A stretch of 64,000 nucleotides of DNA, taken from Coleophoma eucalyptorum (lineage: Eukaryota; Ascomycota; Leotiomycetes; Helotiales; Dermateaceae). Positions within the stretch are counted from its first letter, which is position 1. Each line of letters opens with the position of its first letter. A program made the position numbers and the translations under genes. Where the stretch lies: assembly GCA_026120035.1 (NCBI GenBank), contig JALRME010000003.1:992001-1056000 (forward strand), read 5' to 3'. The notes beneath the pieces are model-generated. The model ran no database searches. It was not told where the DNA came from and saw only the letters and a program-made list of their open reading frames with translations. Below, one piece after another: positions 1 through 12,487 of this stretch.

Positions 1-92
1 AAATGCTGCATCGCAAATTCAAAACGCCTGTCCATGCTGAGGTTTTCCAGATCATCGTACAAGTCTTTTCCCATTCTGATTGATATGGACAC
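1..92. other. 3' flank of THO2
   Basis: 92 bp downstream of the THO2 stop codon (minus strand); no feature recognised. Confidence 0.6.
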
Positions 93-3000
93 TCATCTCC
101 TGGGCCTCTTCTCCCGGCCTCTACCTTCCAAGTCTGCCCCTTCGCTATGTCTTTTTCTACCCCCATCCTCTCTTGGTCCTCGACTCTCACGTCTCTCTTC
201 ACCTCTCGCATCTCTGCTTCGTCCAACGCTCTTGTCATTCCGATCGTTATTACCCTGCCCCCATTGCGGATCTGACATGTCACGGCCTCTGTCACGCTCG
301 CCGCCGTGACGACGTGAGGACTCTCTATCACGATCTCTGCCACCTTCTTTTCCACTCGCGCCGGCCTCTCTGCCTGCCATCAAGTCGCGACCGTCTGTCG
401 ATTCTCTGTTGGAATGCCGCTCTCGTCCAGGCCCTCTCTCCATTCCACTTCGTTCCCGATGCTCCCGTCTTGAACGATCCTCCTCAGTTCCACCTCGCTT
501 CGACTCTCGATTATAGTCTGGGCTTTTAGAGTTCCTACGGCTTTGATGTCCCGAGCGATGTCTCCCATTACGATCTCTATCACTGTGGTTTCGTTCCTCA
601 GACATAGACCCTTGTCCCGTGATCAGATCGGCTCTGTCGGGGTTGATCATGCCCGAGTTTCGGGACTCAGATCTTGATGGGGGAGGTCCAGGAGGAGGTG
701 GTGGAATGCCTTGGGGAGTTGAAGGTCCTGATACTGGAGTTGCTGGCTGACTCATTGAATTCATTCTGTTACTTCGGCCACGAATGCTGCCAACGCGATC
801 ATTGGGTGCATTCTGCTGTCCAGCTTGTTGTAACATGCTCTGAATATTATTAAGTTGTCTTTGTCCACCTCGAGCGGCACGTTCACTGGCTGATGCTGGA
901 CCTGTTGGCGCCGTGAGAACATTGGGAGAATTGCTGACTGGGCTTTGTTGTGTAGCTCTTGGACCGGAAGGTGGTGCGCTTGGTGTCATCGTCCTTATGG
1001 GTGGAGCAGATGGTCTTGACTTGTTAACATTCAATTGATTGACAGAGGGTGAATTGGAAGGAGTATCATTGCTAAACGCCTTCAGTCTATCCGGATGCAC
1101 ACCTGTCGGGGGCGCAGGAGTTGCTGGCGACTGAATAGCCGTACCTTGAATTTCAAGATGTCGTAACCTATCAGGATGGACAGGAGGTGCAGCAGCTGTT
1201 GATGTGATTGGAGTCGTTGGCTGCGATGCTGATGCATTTGACAAGGTATCAAATTGTCCAGATGCTGAATGTCGTGGATTCCGTCCTGCTGCAGGTCCTG
1301 TAGGCGGATGTCGGTCTGGACTTGGGATCCGAGGTACTTCCGTTGTTGGTCCAACATCACGACGAGGTTGCGGCGCGCTTACCATTCGGTTGCCTCGGGC
1401 ATTGGAATTCCTATCGCGGGGCCCAGAAGGAATGTCTGATGCTGGGGTCGGGTTTAATCTGCCGAAATTTGGATCCGGTTGCTGTCTAGGGTTGGCATTC
1501 AGACGACCATGCGAGTGATCAATGGGTCGATTCGTCGGAGGCGTTGGTTGAAAAGCGGATGAGTCTCGAGAGCGTTCTGCAGCACCCCTTTCTGAAGGCC
1601 TTTCAGGCTGTCTGTCACTTCGCGGCCCTGCTGGAGGCGGGTAAGACTCGTCACCACGAATACGTGCTGAGCTGTATGGCTCAGGTGCAGCATGCCGACT
1701 CTGTCTATCGTCGCGACGAGAATCGTCACGAGACGAGGGATGACGACGGGGAGATTGTGGTCGCGAATTAGGCCGAGCGTTGTGTTCGTCCTTTACTAGC
1801 CGTATAGAGCCACTATGTATATCCTCACCACTAATCATTGCAGCACGCTCTGGGTTAATGATTTCTTGTCTGTCTTGATTAACCAGTGAAAGTCTCTCCG
1901 GGTTAATCGAGGGTCCACGGTCTGAACCCACTGCTGAAGGCCGGGGCGGAGGCATGTCACTATCACGAGAAAGTCGACCACTATTATCAGGCAGACGGAC
2001 ACCATTTGTGGTAGCTCTATCAAGTGACTCGTGTGGTCCAGTCCATCTTGGTGGAGGCTCAGTGATACGGCTGGGACGATCTCGGTCAAGGCCAGCATTG
2101 CGATCACCAGATCGACCATAATCCCTCGACGGTAAGTCTATCACTCGTCGATCATTACTTCCATGGTCACGAAGGCGCTCGTTACCTCTATCGCCACGAG
2201 AGGTTTCGGGCAGGCGAGCGTCTCGAGCATCTCTGCGGTCTCCATGACGTGAAGGATGTCTGTCTAGCATTTGTCGGCCTGGGAAAGCGACTTCTGGTCG
2301 ACTGGGAAGATTGGCGTTGGTTCTCTCAGGTAAAGTGGTTCCAGACGCGCTTCTTGAAGAATCAGAACGAGGAGTGCCTCCATGTGATGTAGCTGGAGAC
2401 GAAGGTTTGGAGCCATTATCTCGGTGCAACTGATCTTTTCTGCTAAGATGTTCCCTCCGAATCTCGGCTGCAGATAAAATGGGGGTCTTTGAGCTACCTT
2501 GAGCTATACTTTGGCCATCTGCGGATACAGTGGCGTTGGCTCTAGCAGTACTGTGAGCCATCTTCGCGTCGTCAACCTCACCATCCTCAACCTCTTGGGG
2601 CTTAGGGGTGGAAACGCCCATGGAGCTAAATCTGTGATCAGTACTAATTGCTGTTAGATATTTAGTATGATCTTACCTTGATCTGGACTGGGGTTTGAAT
2701 TCGGGTGCTGTAGGCTTGAGTCGAGATGCTGCAGTTGATTCTTGACCTAGGGTAGGCTTCTGAGCTGTTCCGTTTATCTTTCCCGGTTCATTCTGGATTG
2801 GTTAGGTTTGGTTTGTCAAAGAATCGAAAGTCAACACATACAAGATTAGAAGCAAATGCCTGCACCATTGTCCACGATTTCGATCGCTTCTTTAATTGCA
2901 CCAGCACCGCATTTCCTGTCAATGAGAGATCTTCACGAACATCCTTCTCCCGTTTGCCAATCACTTCGAGTTGCTTGATGAAGTTGTTGCCCATAAAGTC

Positions 3001-6000
3001 AACGGCTGGAAATACGGGGCAAACTTGCTTCAGAACGCTGATGGCATTTCGAATGTGCATCCACTCCGTGCCCTCGAGGCAATCACGCAGAGCCGTGTTC
3101 AAATTTTTATGCCATGAAAGCAAGATTGATCTGAATCCCGTTTTACCGCTTTCGAACTCAATCAAGCCCTTCGGTTTGAAGTCTTCATCAACCGCTTTGG
3201 CAAACCCTGAAAGATCCTTGTTTATTCCCCAGGCCTCCTTTTCAAAAATTGCCTGGTCCCCATGCCAGCGAGCCAAGTCTGTCAGGATGGACCTCAAGAA
3301 CCGACCGAGATTCTCGGCTTCGCGGACGGTGCATGTAAAGATTAATGACCGCAGGCGACTGGCCTTAAAAATCTGGATGTACACAGATAAAGTGCGAAAG
3401 TTGGGCGTATTATTGTCGTGTAAGAATCTGATCATCCTGAAACAGAAATCGGTATCGCTGGGTGAAAGAAGAAGACGAGGGATAAGACACAATTCGAGGA
3501 AAGCTGTGCTTATTGCGTCGGGTTTCACGTTTGCAGAGTTACTGAACCAAGATGCTTTGCTTTTGAGAAGCCGAGCCTTATTCTGCTTGTAGAGACCAAC
3601 CTGTCTGCCATATTCAGCGAGCAAGTTGTCTTTTGTAGTTCCTAGAGCATTCCGGGCTTCCTCCTTACGCAGCATACCAGCTCGTGACATATCACTTCGA
3701 TCTTTCTGGATTTCGCCTTGTTCTTTGACAAGCCTGGCTATTTCGTTCTCATAGCTTGTACTAGGTATAGAGAGATCTCCGAGTGTAGACAACCAAAAAG
3801 TGACGTAGAATTCTGGGCTGACAAAGTTCCACGAATTCTCAGGGAGTGTTTCCTTGACGGTGTTGATCACGGGTTCGAGGACATCCTTGGTGGCATCAAT
3901 AGGGCTGGCAAGATCAGACCCATTCGCACCTTGTGGAGATCCAGCATCATTGGCATCGGCCATCTGAATATCGTCCTTGGAGGCTGGGTTATTGGCAACA
4001 TCTGTATCCGTTTTGGTAGCTTCTTTGTCGACATCCACCGACATACTTTCATCACCATCCGGATCAAGTTTGGAAACATCATCCGTTGTTCCAGAGAGAG
4101 ACTTCGCTACGCCATTGATGGCCAGAGGCGAGGATCTGGTCAGCTTGTTTGCAAAACTAGCACGGCCGATCATGAATGCCAACGATGGGTCCAGTCCATA
4201 ATCGGAAAGTAGTTCTGGGATTCCAGGCACTTGCTTGTCAAATTCGTCTGCAAGTAAATTGCTGCGGAGAAGATCGAGATACTGGAATAACATCATTTGA
4301 GCGTCATCGATCATGGTAGATAGTAACTTGATATGCGCTTCATCGTCTGAAATGGCATATATTGCTGCTTGGCGATGCTGGGCTATAGAGAGAAGTAGTG
4401 GTCCTGCAAGCTTGGTCTCGGTCAAAGCTTTCATCAATCTTTTTGCGGTCTTGACTGATTCGTAACGTTTGTCTTGAAGATTGATCAATGTTTGCTTCCT
4501 CAGAAGCTCGCCTCCAGTCATTGCTGCAAGTTGAGGATCTGTAAAATCTGTATCGGGAACCACACCAGCCATTTGAGCAATCAACTCCTTTAGAATAACC
4601 AAATCCGTCGAATTGCCTCGGAAAAGCTGATCGTTGACATACTGGATGATGGGCGAGAGGTTCATAATGGAATAACGCTTAAACACTTTTCCAGAAAATC
4701 GTGACAACGCCAAAAGCCACCTGCTGGGTAGGAGGGCAAATTCTGCATTATTTCGATTTCTGTCTTTCCCGCCCAAAGAACTCATGAGAGACCAGACAAG
4801 GACATCGTATCCAAGGTCAGTAAAATACTTCGCACACTCCACAACAACCTCAGTAAGATTGGTATAAGCCTCAATCTGGCTGAGTGCAACGCTGAAGACA
4901 ATACCAGGTGAGGCAAATGCCGTTTTGGCCAGACTACGAGCCATAGGCGTGAGGTTCGTCATGCTGATTCGTTTCATGGTTGCTAATGTCTCAAGTCGAG
5001 TGCGGGCAAAGGCACTCTTCATCGCTGGAAGTCGTGATATTTGTCCTTCGAACCACTCTGCGTAGATATTATAACGGACTGAGACGGGATAAAATCTGAG
5101 CATGTCGTATATTTCGTTTGCCACGCTGGTGTTTGACGTAGTCAAGCTGAGTGCCGGGACAAGTAGTCGCTTGAGTAAGTCTTCCCACCTGGCCAGATTC
5201 TGCTGAGAATGATCTTCGGCAAGACTTTTCGTGCCTATTCTTGCCAGTTTGGATAATAAGGAAGCATCTCTGCCAATACTGACACCAGAATAGTTCAGAA
5301 GTGTACCGCATAGAGTAAAGACATCGTCTACACCTTGGCAGACTGGTATGTTGTCGGCCCACTCGTCCCAGTAGAATCTATAACAATTGCTTTCATTTGT
5401 ATCGAATTTGTCAGGGAACGGCCAACGCAATTGTTTGCGAGTCGGCAAGCGTGAAGTGCGAACTTGACCTTTTGGAACACCACTCTGATCATAATCTGCG
5501 ACATTCTTGGTAATTATCTCCGAGGTATCAGAAACGGTCGGGCGGCAATTTTCATAGACGTCTTTGATGGAATGACTTAGAATACGATTGATAAGCTCAA
5601 TCAGCTCAGGATATGCTTCAGGAAGCCAAGGAAAGCGACCTAATATAAACAAAGCCTCTGGGAGAGCACCAATTGTCAAGAGACAAACCAACAACTGCAC
5701 TTTCTGATCGGTAGGTTCGTCCAGTTTTTCGGTATCGTCCTCATCAACTTTTACTGCATCAGGTTTTGGTGCGACTGCTTCGCGGGTCCGTGTGGAGGGA
5801 GGTGGCATATCATCAGCCAGTGCGCCCGCCATTGTTAGCGCATTCGAAGCTCCTCCACCAGGTCGGTTGGCCTTCTCCTTCTCCTGTAACTCTTTCATTC
5901 GAGCATCTCGTACTGCTGGCATGGCATCGTCCAGAGGCCAAAGATGTGGATATAAATCTCTCAGAGAGATGAAACCAATCTTAATTAACAACGCGGTTAA

Positions 6001-7497
6001 GTAAATCAGATTTGCTGGTAAAATATCGTCTTTGTCGCGAGCAGGCGAGGCATAAAATCGAAGTTTGAATCCGAGTAGTTGAGCAGCAATACGATTGCCA
6101 GAAGGTGGGAACGTGCCAGTGCCTTCTATCCACTGTCGATCGGCCTCCAACTCTGCATCGCCACCTGTACCATTCAAGATTCGTTTCTTCGTCTCTGGAT
6201 CTACCATTTGTCGTCCACCAAGCTCGAAAAAAGCATCTATTCCCACGTCCCTAGCTCGCTCCCAGAATATTGTATCCCGCTCGAGTCTTTGGCGTCTTGA
6301 TAAATTATCATCTTCTTCTGTCGACATCCATCCTTGTGAGTTAGGCATAGCCCATTTCGGAAGTCCTGCGCATCTTGCCGCAGCTGCGCTATCAGTCTCA
6401 CCATTCCTTGGCCACCAGGAGCTAACACGGAGAAGCTTGATAAAGAACCGGAAGTGTTTGATGAGGACTGCGGCAAAAACATCAAGTGTAATGTCAAGTA
6501 CTCTTCCAACATCCAAATCGAAGGTACCGATGAGCCCTTTTATCTTTTCAAATGCATCCTCTACCACTTCAGCAGATGGCGGCTCGCTACCGCTTATAGA
6601 AAATAGCTCGGTAACAAGTTTGGCATATCCTTCCGTCTCTTCTCTAAGAAGGTTGTAATTTGCTTGTTTGTAAAGAAGATTGGTCGCTTGACGAATGCCA
6701 ACTCGAATAAAGGTGTCTCGAGTAAGGCCTAGACTTTGAAGGACTTGCCCATCCAATTTTTGTCGCAAAACAAGAGGCGATATCGCAGTCGCTGCTATGA
6801 ATGCTCGAAGGTCTATGTTGAATGGTCCATCCTCGGCATCGAGCAGCATCGAAAGAGTGTCGATGAACAGGTTCTGTGGATCCATAAAAGTTGCTTCTTC
6901 AGCGGGCACTGTATCTGGTCCAAGTATCTCTTTCACGCAGTTTCCACCTTCTGTTGGATCTATCCTCCGATCAAGTACGGCACGAAGTAGTTCTTGAAAC
7001 GCACAAGAGAGCTCCATCTCATCCTCGCTCTTGCGAGCTTGCGTGCCTATGTCCACTACCTCCTGCTTTCCACCTTTATCCCACGTCGACACTCGTTCGT
7101 CCGTCATGATAGCATAGTCAAACGGAGCCGGATCTGGTCGCGGCAATGGGCTAGGTACCTCAGCGACCGTAGCAGAAGCTGAGGTTGGTGTCTGTGTCGC
7201 GCTTGGTTGTTGTAAAGAGGGAGATGATGGACCAGGCGTTGGAGTAGCTCTCGTAGGAACTTTTAGATTAGCCTGACTAAGGGAGTGATTCGAATCGCGG
7301 CGTCCATCGTTTCGTCGGCCTCCTCCTCCTCTGCTAACCCCTCCTCCACCTCCTCGACCAGACCGTCTACCATCCCGATCAGAATCTCTGTCATGTTGGG
7401 CTAGATTAGTACTCCCAGGTCGATGAGGGCTTGGCCTGCTCTCTCCAGAATCCACTGAGGCTCTGTCGTTCCTCTTCCGCTTTCCTCCTGGAGCCAT
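93..7497 (-). CDS. THO2: THO complex subunit 2 (mRNA export/transcription elongation), 3 exons
   Basis: Largest subunit of the nuclear THO/TREX complex, which packages nascent mRNA, couples transcription to export and limits R-loops. Exons: 7497-2842, 2792-2677, 2631-93, giving about 2436 aa. Intron 1 (2793-2841) has donor GTATGT, a CTAAC branch and CAG acceptor; intron 2 (2632-2676) has donor GTAAGA and acceptor CACAG; phases close exactly. Without splicing it looks like two genes of 1569 and 842 aa. Residues 1-110 are basic and disordered, followed by a long helical THOC2 N-terminal region that includes LLREETEGYAKL. The conserved Tho2 C-terminal helical domain lies near residues 1225-1545 (FWLSTLGDLSIP). 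From about residue 1590 the tail is R/S/E/D/P-rich and disordered, as in fungal and animal THO2 RNA-binding tails. The ATG at 7497 shares a 465-bp promoter with MET2. Identity is confident; the tail function is inferred. Confidence 0.9.
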
Positions 7498-7962
7498 GGC
7501 GCCTGAATGCGCAATGCTATCAATCTCTGTACATGTGTGCAGTCACGTCGTAGGCAACTTTTTGAAGCTGACGATGAAGCTTGCTGCGGTCGTGATTGCT
7601 TAAGAATTTAGACTTTCAAGGGCAATGCGCATCACTTCACAGGTGAAAGAGCGTTTGGAGTCTTGTTCCAATAGCTCGAGTTGAGGTAATGAACAAGATT
7701 GGACCTGGTCTTTGTAATTCATTCATATATTAGGCCTGATCGCGTAGCTTTCACAATGGTTTCCAAAGCTGATATGACGCTAACCTGAATAAAGATATTC
7801 TCGGAATATTATTGACCCGCCTCCACGAAATCCTGTTGTCAAAATGACGAATGACTCAGGAACCAAAAGAATAACAATCCTAGCGCGCTTGCACTTGGAA
7901 ATTCCACTTTTGAAGCATTGTGCTTTCTACAGAAAATTTATCTTTATCAAAATTCTTGTACA
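7498..7962. promoter_or_regulatory. Shared divergent promoter of THO2 and MET2
   Basis: 465 bp between two divergently oriented start codons. It contains no credible coding sequence. The only recognisable element is the TGACTCA site listed separately, on the MET2 side. Confidence 0.6.
7853..7859. promoter_or_regulatory. Gcn4/CPC1-type site TGACTCA
   Basis: Perfect TGACTCA about 104 bp upstream of the MET2 ATG. This palindromic-type heptamer is the binding site of the bZIP general amino-acid control factor (Gcn4 in yeast, CPC1/CpcA in filamentous fungi), and MET2 belongs to methionine biosynthesis, so the placement makes sense. Binding itself is inferred. Confidence 0.55.
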
Positions 7963-9598
7963 ATGGCTTCTCAACAGGGAGTCAATGGCGCCGACCTCCC
8001 TCAAGATCAAGGGCGATATGGTCAGTAAAACTATAAAATTACCCCTCCAAAGCCCCTTCAAAGAATGGTTTCTGAATACTATCAAGAAAGATCGCAACAG
8101 CAGCCCGAAAACCCGTTCGCATGCCTTATACCCGATCAAACGATTGCGATAATCCCTTCATTCACCTTGGAATCTGGTGTAACGCTCCACAATGTGCCTT
8201 TGGCCTATAGTACACGAGGAAAGCTGTCTCCAAACCGAGACAATGCCATGGTGATCTGCCATGCCCTGACTGGCAGTGCTGACGTTAGTGATTGGTGGGG
8301 GCCATTGCTTGGAGGTCCTGGACGCGCTTTCGATATTTCAAGATTTTTTGTTATCTGTATGAACAGTCTGGGCAGCCCGTACGGAAGTGCAAGCCCTGTT
8401 ACCTGCAAAGATGGAAACCCAGAGAATGAGAGATATGGCCCAGAGTTTCCTCTCACGACTGTACGAGACGATGTCAAGTAAGTACTATAGGCTCAGCTTC
8501 TAAATTACCTCTAATATTTCTAGTCTCCATAAACTGTTATTAGACGACTTGGGTGTTAAACAAGTGGCTGCGGTAATTGGGGGATCCATGGGTGGAATGC
8601 TTGTGTTGGAATGGGCATACTTTGGAAAAGACTACGTGCGAGCGATTGTCCCTATTGCAACCTCTAGCCGACACAGTGCTTGGTGTATTAGTTGGGGAGA
8701 AGCCCAAAGGCAAAGTATTTACGCAGATCCCAAATACGACGATGGATACTATTCATTCGACGATCCACCTTCAGCAGGTCTTGGTGCAGCGCGCATGTCT
8801 GCATTACTTACATACCGAAGTCGAAATTCGTTCGAGTCTCGGTTTGGGAGAAACACACCGGATGCATCTAAGAAGCAGACGATCCGCGAAGACCAACCTA
8901 CAACACCATCCGAGGTGCACTGGACAATTCACAACGATGGACATAAGACAACCAGATCACCATTATCACGATCCGGGAGCTCAGGCGCAATCTCAATTCC
9001 CAAAGAAAATGGTACAGCAAAAGTTCCAGCAACTGATCGAGTAGATCCACAATTCCACGGCGCCACAGCCTCAACCTCACCCATCTCAACCGGCCCACTG
9101 AGTGAGCGAAGAAAAGCCTCAACCTATTTTTCTGCACAGTCTTATCTCCGCTACCAGGGCGATAAATTCGTCAAACGTTTTGATGGGAACTGCTACATTG
9201 CTATCACACGAAAATTAGACACGCATGACGTCTCACGGTACCGTGTATCCGCAGACTCGCAAACACCAATTAAGGATGCTCTGGCACAGATCGAGCAGCC
9301 AACCCTAGTCATTGGTATCGAGAGCGACGGATTATTCACGTTTGACGAACAAAAAGAGATCGCAGCTGGTATTCCTAACTCGACGTTGAGAAAGATCGAT
9401 TCTCCTGAAGGCCACGATGCATTCCTGCTCCAATTTGAGCAGGTCAACCACCATATTCTGGAATTCTTGACCCGGGTCTTGCCAGATATTATGACTGTAC
9501 CTGGAAGGGAGGACGTGAGTGCTGACGAAGGCGTTGGTGCTGTGACTAAAAATAGTACTTTTGGGGAAGCGGAGGTGGAGGATATTACTGCATGGTAG
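7963..9598 (+). CDS. MET2: Homoserine O-acetyltransferase, 3 exons
   Basis: Transfers acetyl from acetyl-CoA to L-homoserine, the committed step to homocysteine and methionine. Exons 7963-8020, 8087-8477, 8524-9598, 507 aa. Intron 1 has the less common donor GTCAGT and acceptor TCAAG; intron 2 is GTAAGT...CTAG. The upstream ATG at 7963 is preferred to the in-frame ATG at 8065 because it gives the N-terminus a spliced, phase-matched exon. The alpha/beta-hydrolase fold shows CHALTGSADVSDWW, the nucleophile elbow GGSMGGM (Ser about 171), the acid in ESDGLF (Asp about 418) and the base in EGHDAF (His about 447). Ser/Thr-rich low-complexity sequence interrupts the lid region around residues 260-335, as commonly seen in fungal MET2. 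A TGACTCA site upstream suggests CPC1 control. Confidence 0.93.
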
Positions 9599-9765
9599 GG
9601 TAGGCGGGATTTTACTGGTTAGATACCCCGAATCTAGAGACATTGTCTTCATATTTCCATGACTGCATCAACGAGAACACAGTAATTTAATTGCGGCTCC
9701 TGCTACAAAGGTCACCAGCACTTTATAGATGGATCGCACAAGCTTCCATGCCACAACTTCCTCAA

Positions 9766-10782
9766 CTAAACAATGAATTTCTCCCCAACCATATTCTCAC
9801 TAAGTCCCCACAACCTCTCCGCATCCTCCTCATCCAGCGCATGCGGCATGATCTTATCCCTACCCGTGACAACCTGACAATCATGAAGATAAACCCTTTT
9901 CACCGCCCCCTCTTTCTCCGTAGCATCATTACCCCCCAACTCCAAATCCAGATCAAGCGCAGCCCTCAGCGTCGTCGCACAACCCTCCTGCAGACTCTTC
10001 AACTCCGGCAACTCGGTCCCCCAGCCCAACACCTCCCAGGTCTTCATTGCCTCCACAATCATGCTCGGGTCCTCTTTAACATGACCCTGCAGATTCGTCG
10101 AGATGGAACCAGGGTGGACCGCATAAGCCCGGATGCTAGAACCCTTTGCTCGCAGCAATTTGGACAGCTGGAGTGAGAACAGGACGTTGGCGGTTTTCGC
10201 CTGGCCATAGCCGCCCCAGGGAGTGTACCCTTGGCCATCTGGAGCAAAGCTGGGGTTGTCGAAGTTTATTGCCGAGAAGGCGTGGCCTTGGCTTGCTACA
10301 TTGACAATCCTGGCTGTTGGGCCGGCAGCGAGGATTTTGGGGAAGAGGAGGGAGGTCAGGAGGAAGTGCGACAGGTGGTTTGTGGCAAATTGAGACTCAA
10401 AACCATCGGTGGTTAGCGCGTATGGACAAGCCATGATAGCAGCGTTGTTGATGAGGACATCAATCTTGGGGATACTCTCGTCCTCTAGGATAGTCTTTGC
10501 CGTACTTCGGACAGATTTTAAAGAAGAGAGGTCCACGGGGATGAATCGCGTATTGATTTTTGAGTCAATAGAATGGATTGCGTCGATAGTAGGCTGGATC
10601 TTGGATAATGAGCGGCCCAAGAGGAGGATTTGAGATGGTGAGCCATGAGCAAGAGAAATGGCGGTTTCTGCTCCAATCCCGCCAGCTGATGGGCCGGTGA
10701 TTGCGAAGATGCGTCCTTTCACCTGTGACGGGAAATCGAGCACAATGGCCTTTCCAGTGGTTTTAGGACCGTATTGTGCCAT
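9766..10782 (-). CDS. Short-chain dehydrogenase/reductase (classical/atypical SDR)
   Basis: Intronless, 338 aa, ATG at 10782. An NAD(P)-dependent oxidoreductase of the SDR superfamily. The Rossmann glycine motif is TGPSAGGIG (29-37), the structural NNAA is at 112-115, the catalytic Ser is about 164 in NVASQG, and the YxxxK motif is YGQAK (Tyr192, Lys196). HPGSISTNL follows the active site. The layout resembles the retinol-dehydrogenase/WW-domain-oxidoreductase-like SDRs common in fungi; the substrate cannot be told from sequence. It is convergent with MET2, with 167 bp between stops. No metabolic gene cluster surrounds it. Confidence 0.85.
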   Translation of the reverse strand: MAQYGPKTTGKAIVLDFPSQVKGRIFAITGPSAGGIGAETAISLAHGSPSQILLLGRSLSKIQPTIDAIHSIDSKINTRFIPVDLSSLKSVRSTAKTILEDESIPKIDVLINNAAIMACPYALTTDGFESQFATNHLSHFLLTSLLFPKILAAGPTARIVNVASQGHAFSAINFDNPSFAPDGQGYTPWGGYGQAKTANVLFSLQLSKLLRAKGSSIRAYAVHPGSISTNLQGHVKEDPSMIVEAMKTWEVLGWGTELPELKSLQEGCATTLRAALDLDLELGGNDATEKEGAVKRVYLHDCQVVTGRDKIMPHALDEEDAERLWGLSENMVGEKFIV

Positions 10783-10957
10783 TTTTGGTAATGTTATAAG
10801 ATTTTGAGATGTCTACTATTAAATCTCAAAAAGTCGAAGGTAGAATGGAATGGAAAATAATAATATGATGAGTGCCATAGTACAAGGTAAATAAATCTGG
10901 TTTCTTATATAGAATGTATCTGGCACTTGAAGACTTTTGGTCACTAACACCGTCCCA

Positions 10958-10981
10958 ATCTCCATCTCCATCTCCATCTCC
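10958..10981. repeat. ATCTCC hexanucleotide x4
   Basis: Four perfect units upstream of the SDR gene. Confidence 0.9.
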
Positions 10982-12481
10982 TTGATAGCGGATACCGCTT
11001 AAGCGACTTGCGATGATGCAAGCGGCCGCAGCGGCCACAAACTCGCGCTACTTTTTGTCATCAGGGCGGATTTGCATTTGCGTTGGGTGCGAAAGGTGGC
11101 TTTGCGCCCGGTCGCATGATATTAAAACCAATCTGCGGCCGCCTGCCCGTCAACCAAGGTAAAACGTCGCTTCTAAGAAAATACTAAATCCGAACTACAG
11201 GGTATTAAATCTCTTGTTCGATGGTGTTCCAAGTATGTCTATTATTGTCTTTGAGATCGCACTTGGACTCTCGACCTCGCTATCCAGAAATTCGAGAATG
11301 GATAACTAAATCAGTCGCTCGGATAGTTCTCGGCGTGCTTCTAGCATGGGACGGAGAAGACTCGCTATTGCCTCATGTTTTTCCGAGCCATGAAATCCGA
11401 GATACTCACTTAGTTGCCACCAAATATGGGAAAGTCCGTGGAGCCAGCAGAGGGTGATAAGGAGGTACTGTATAAGTATCTGGAGTGCGGAGCGCCGAAA
11501 AAAAAGGAGTTGCAATCCCCAGTCAGAAATATCTCACTGGATAGATAATAAATAATAGTCATGCCTTCTTGGTTCACGAAATGCTGGACTACCCTCACCA
11601 CTGGTTGGGTTGTCGAATATCCATGTCCTTACGAAACACCCCCCGACTTTTTTGACGGCAAAGATCGAAGACGACAGTTCAGGAACATTCGCTCAAGCAC
11701 GCCCTCATCGAGCCGGTCCTCGTCAGACAGTGTGCGTAAGCCAATGGGCCAGCAAATTTGAAAGTCGCTGCGCCTTGGAAGAAGGGAAAAGGGACACTGC
11801 ACCGCATCTTGATGGTATGTATCCTCGGAGTTTAACACAAGAGTGTAGGAGCATTAACCAAAGGCGCGCAGTTCCGTCCGTCTTCGGAGTGATTTGCAAG
11901 CGATGAAGTCACGCATAGCGGCAACCGGGTGTTTGGGATAGGAGAACAAGAATCATGAGATGGAGGATTAAAGAGAAGGGTTCTGTAATCAGGCTGAATC
12001 TGGGGTGACGGAGCAGACGGACGACCACAAATCCCATGACTTTGAAAACGACAAGAATCCTAATCCATCGATGTGCATCACTTCCACTCGGAACATGTGA
12101 AAGGCGATTGTACCTCGCGTCGGCACTTGCAGACATGTCAAGGTGGGGTCGTGTTCCTTTTGCGCACTGCAGTTCGTCCATTGTAGGTAGTATCAAAATA
12201 CAAGCCAGAAGTTGCAGTTACACTCAGTACCCCTGAGGAGAGGAGGGAAAGTGTAGGTATATATTGTAATGTCCGACTGTGCCTCGGGTTTTCAAGCCTC
12301 CCAAGCCTCCCAAGCCAACAGCTCCCTAGCAGCAAGCAATGGGAAGGCAATGTCGTATTATGGTCCACGATACGATGCAGGAAGGACCTTGATAGATCGC
12401 TCGTATGTAGTATGTAAGACGGGATGAGCTCGTCCTGCCATTCTGTGGGATCGGATGCGCGAATCAACGAGAGATGGACTC

Positions 12482-12487
12482 CACGTG
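12482..12487. promoter_or_regulatory. Candidate PHO4/NUC-1 E-box CACGTG
   Basis: A perfect CACGTG lies about 1.17 kb upstream of the phosphate-transporter ATG, and a CACGTT variant lies at 12766-12771. The bHLH phosphate regulators (Pho4 in yeast, NUC-1 in Neurospora) bind CACGTG/CACGTT. Other bHLH factors use the same hexamer and the distance is large, so this is a candidate only. Confidence 0.3.
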
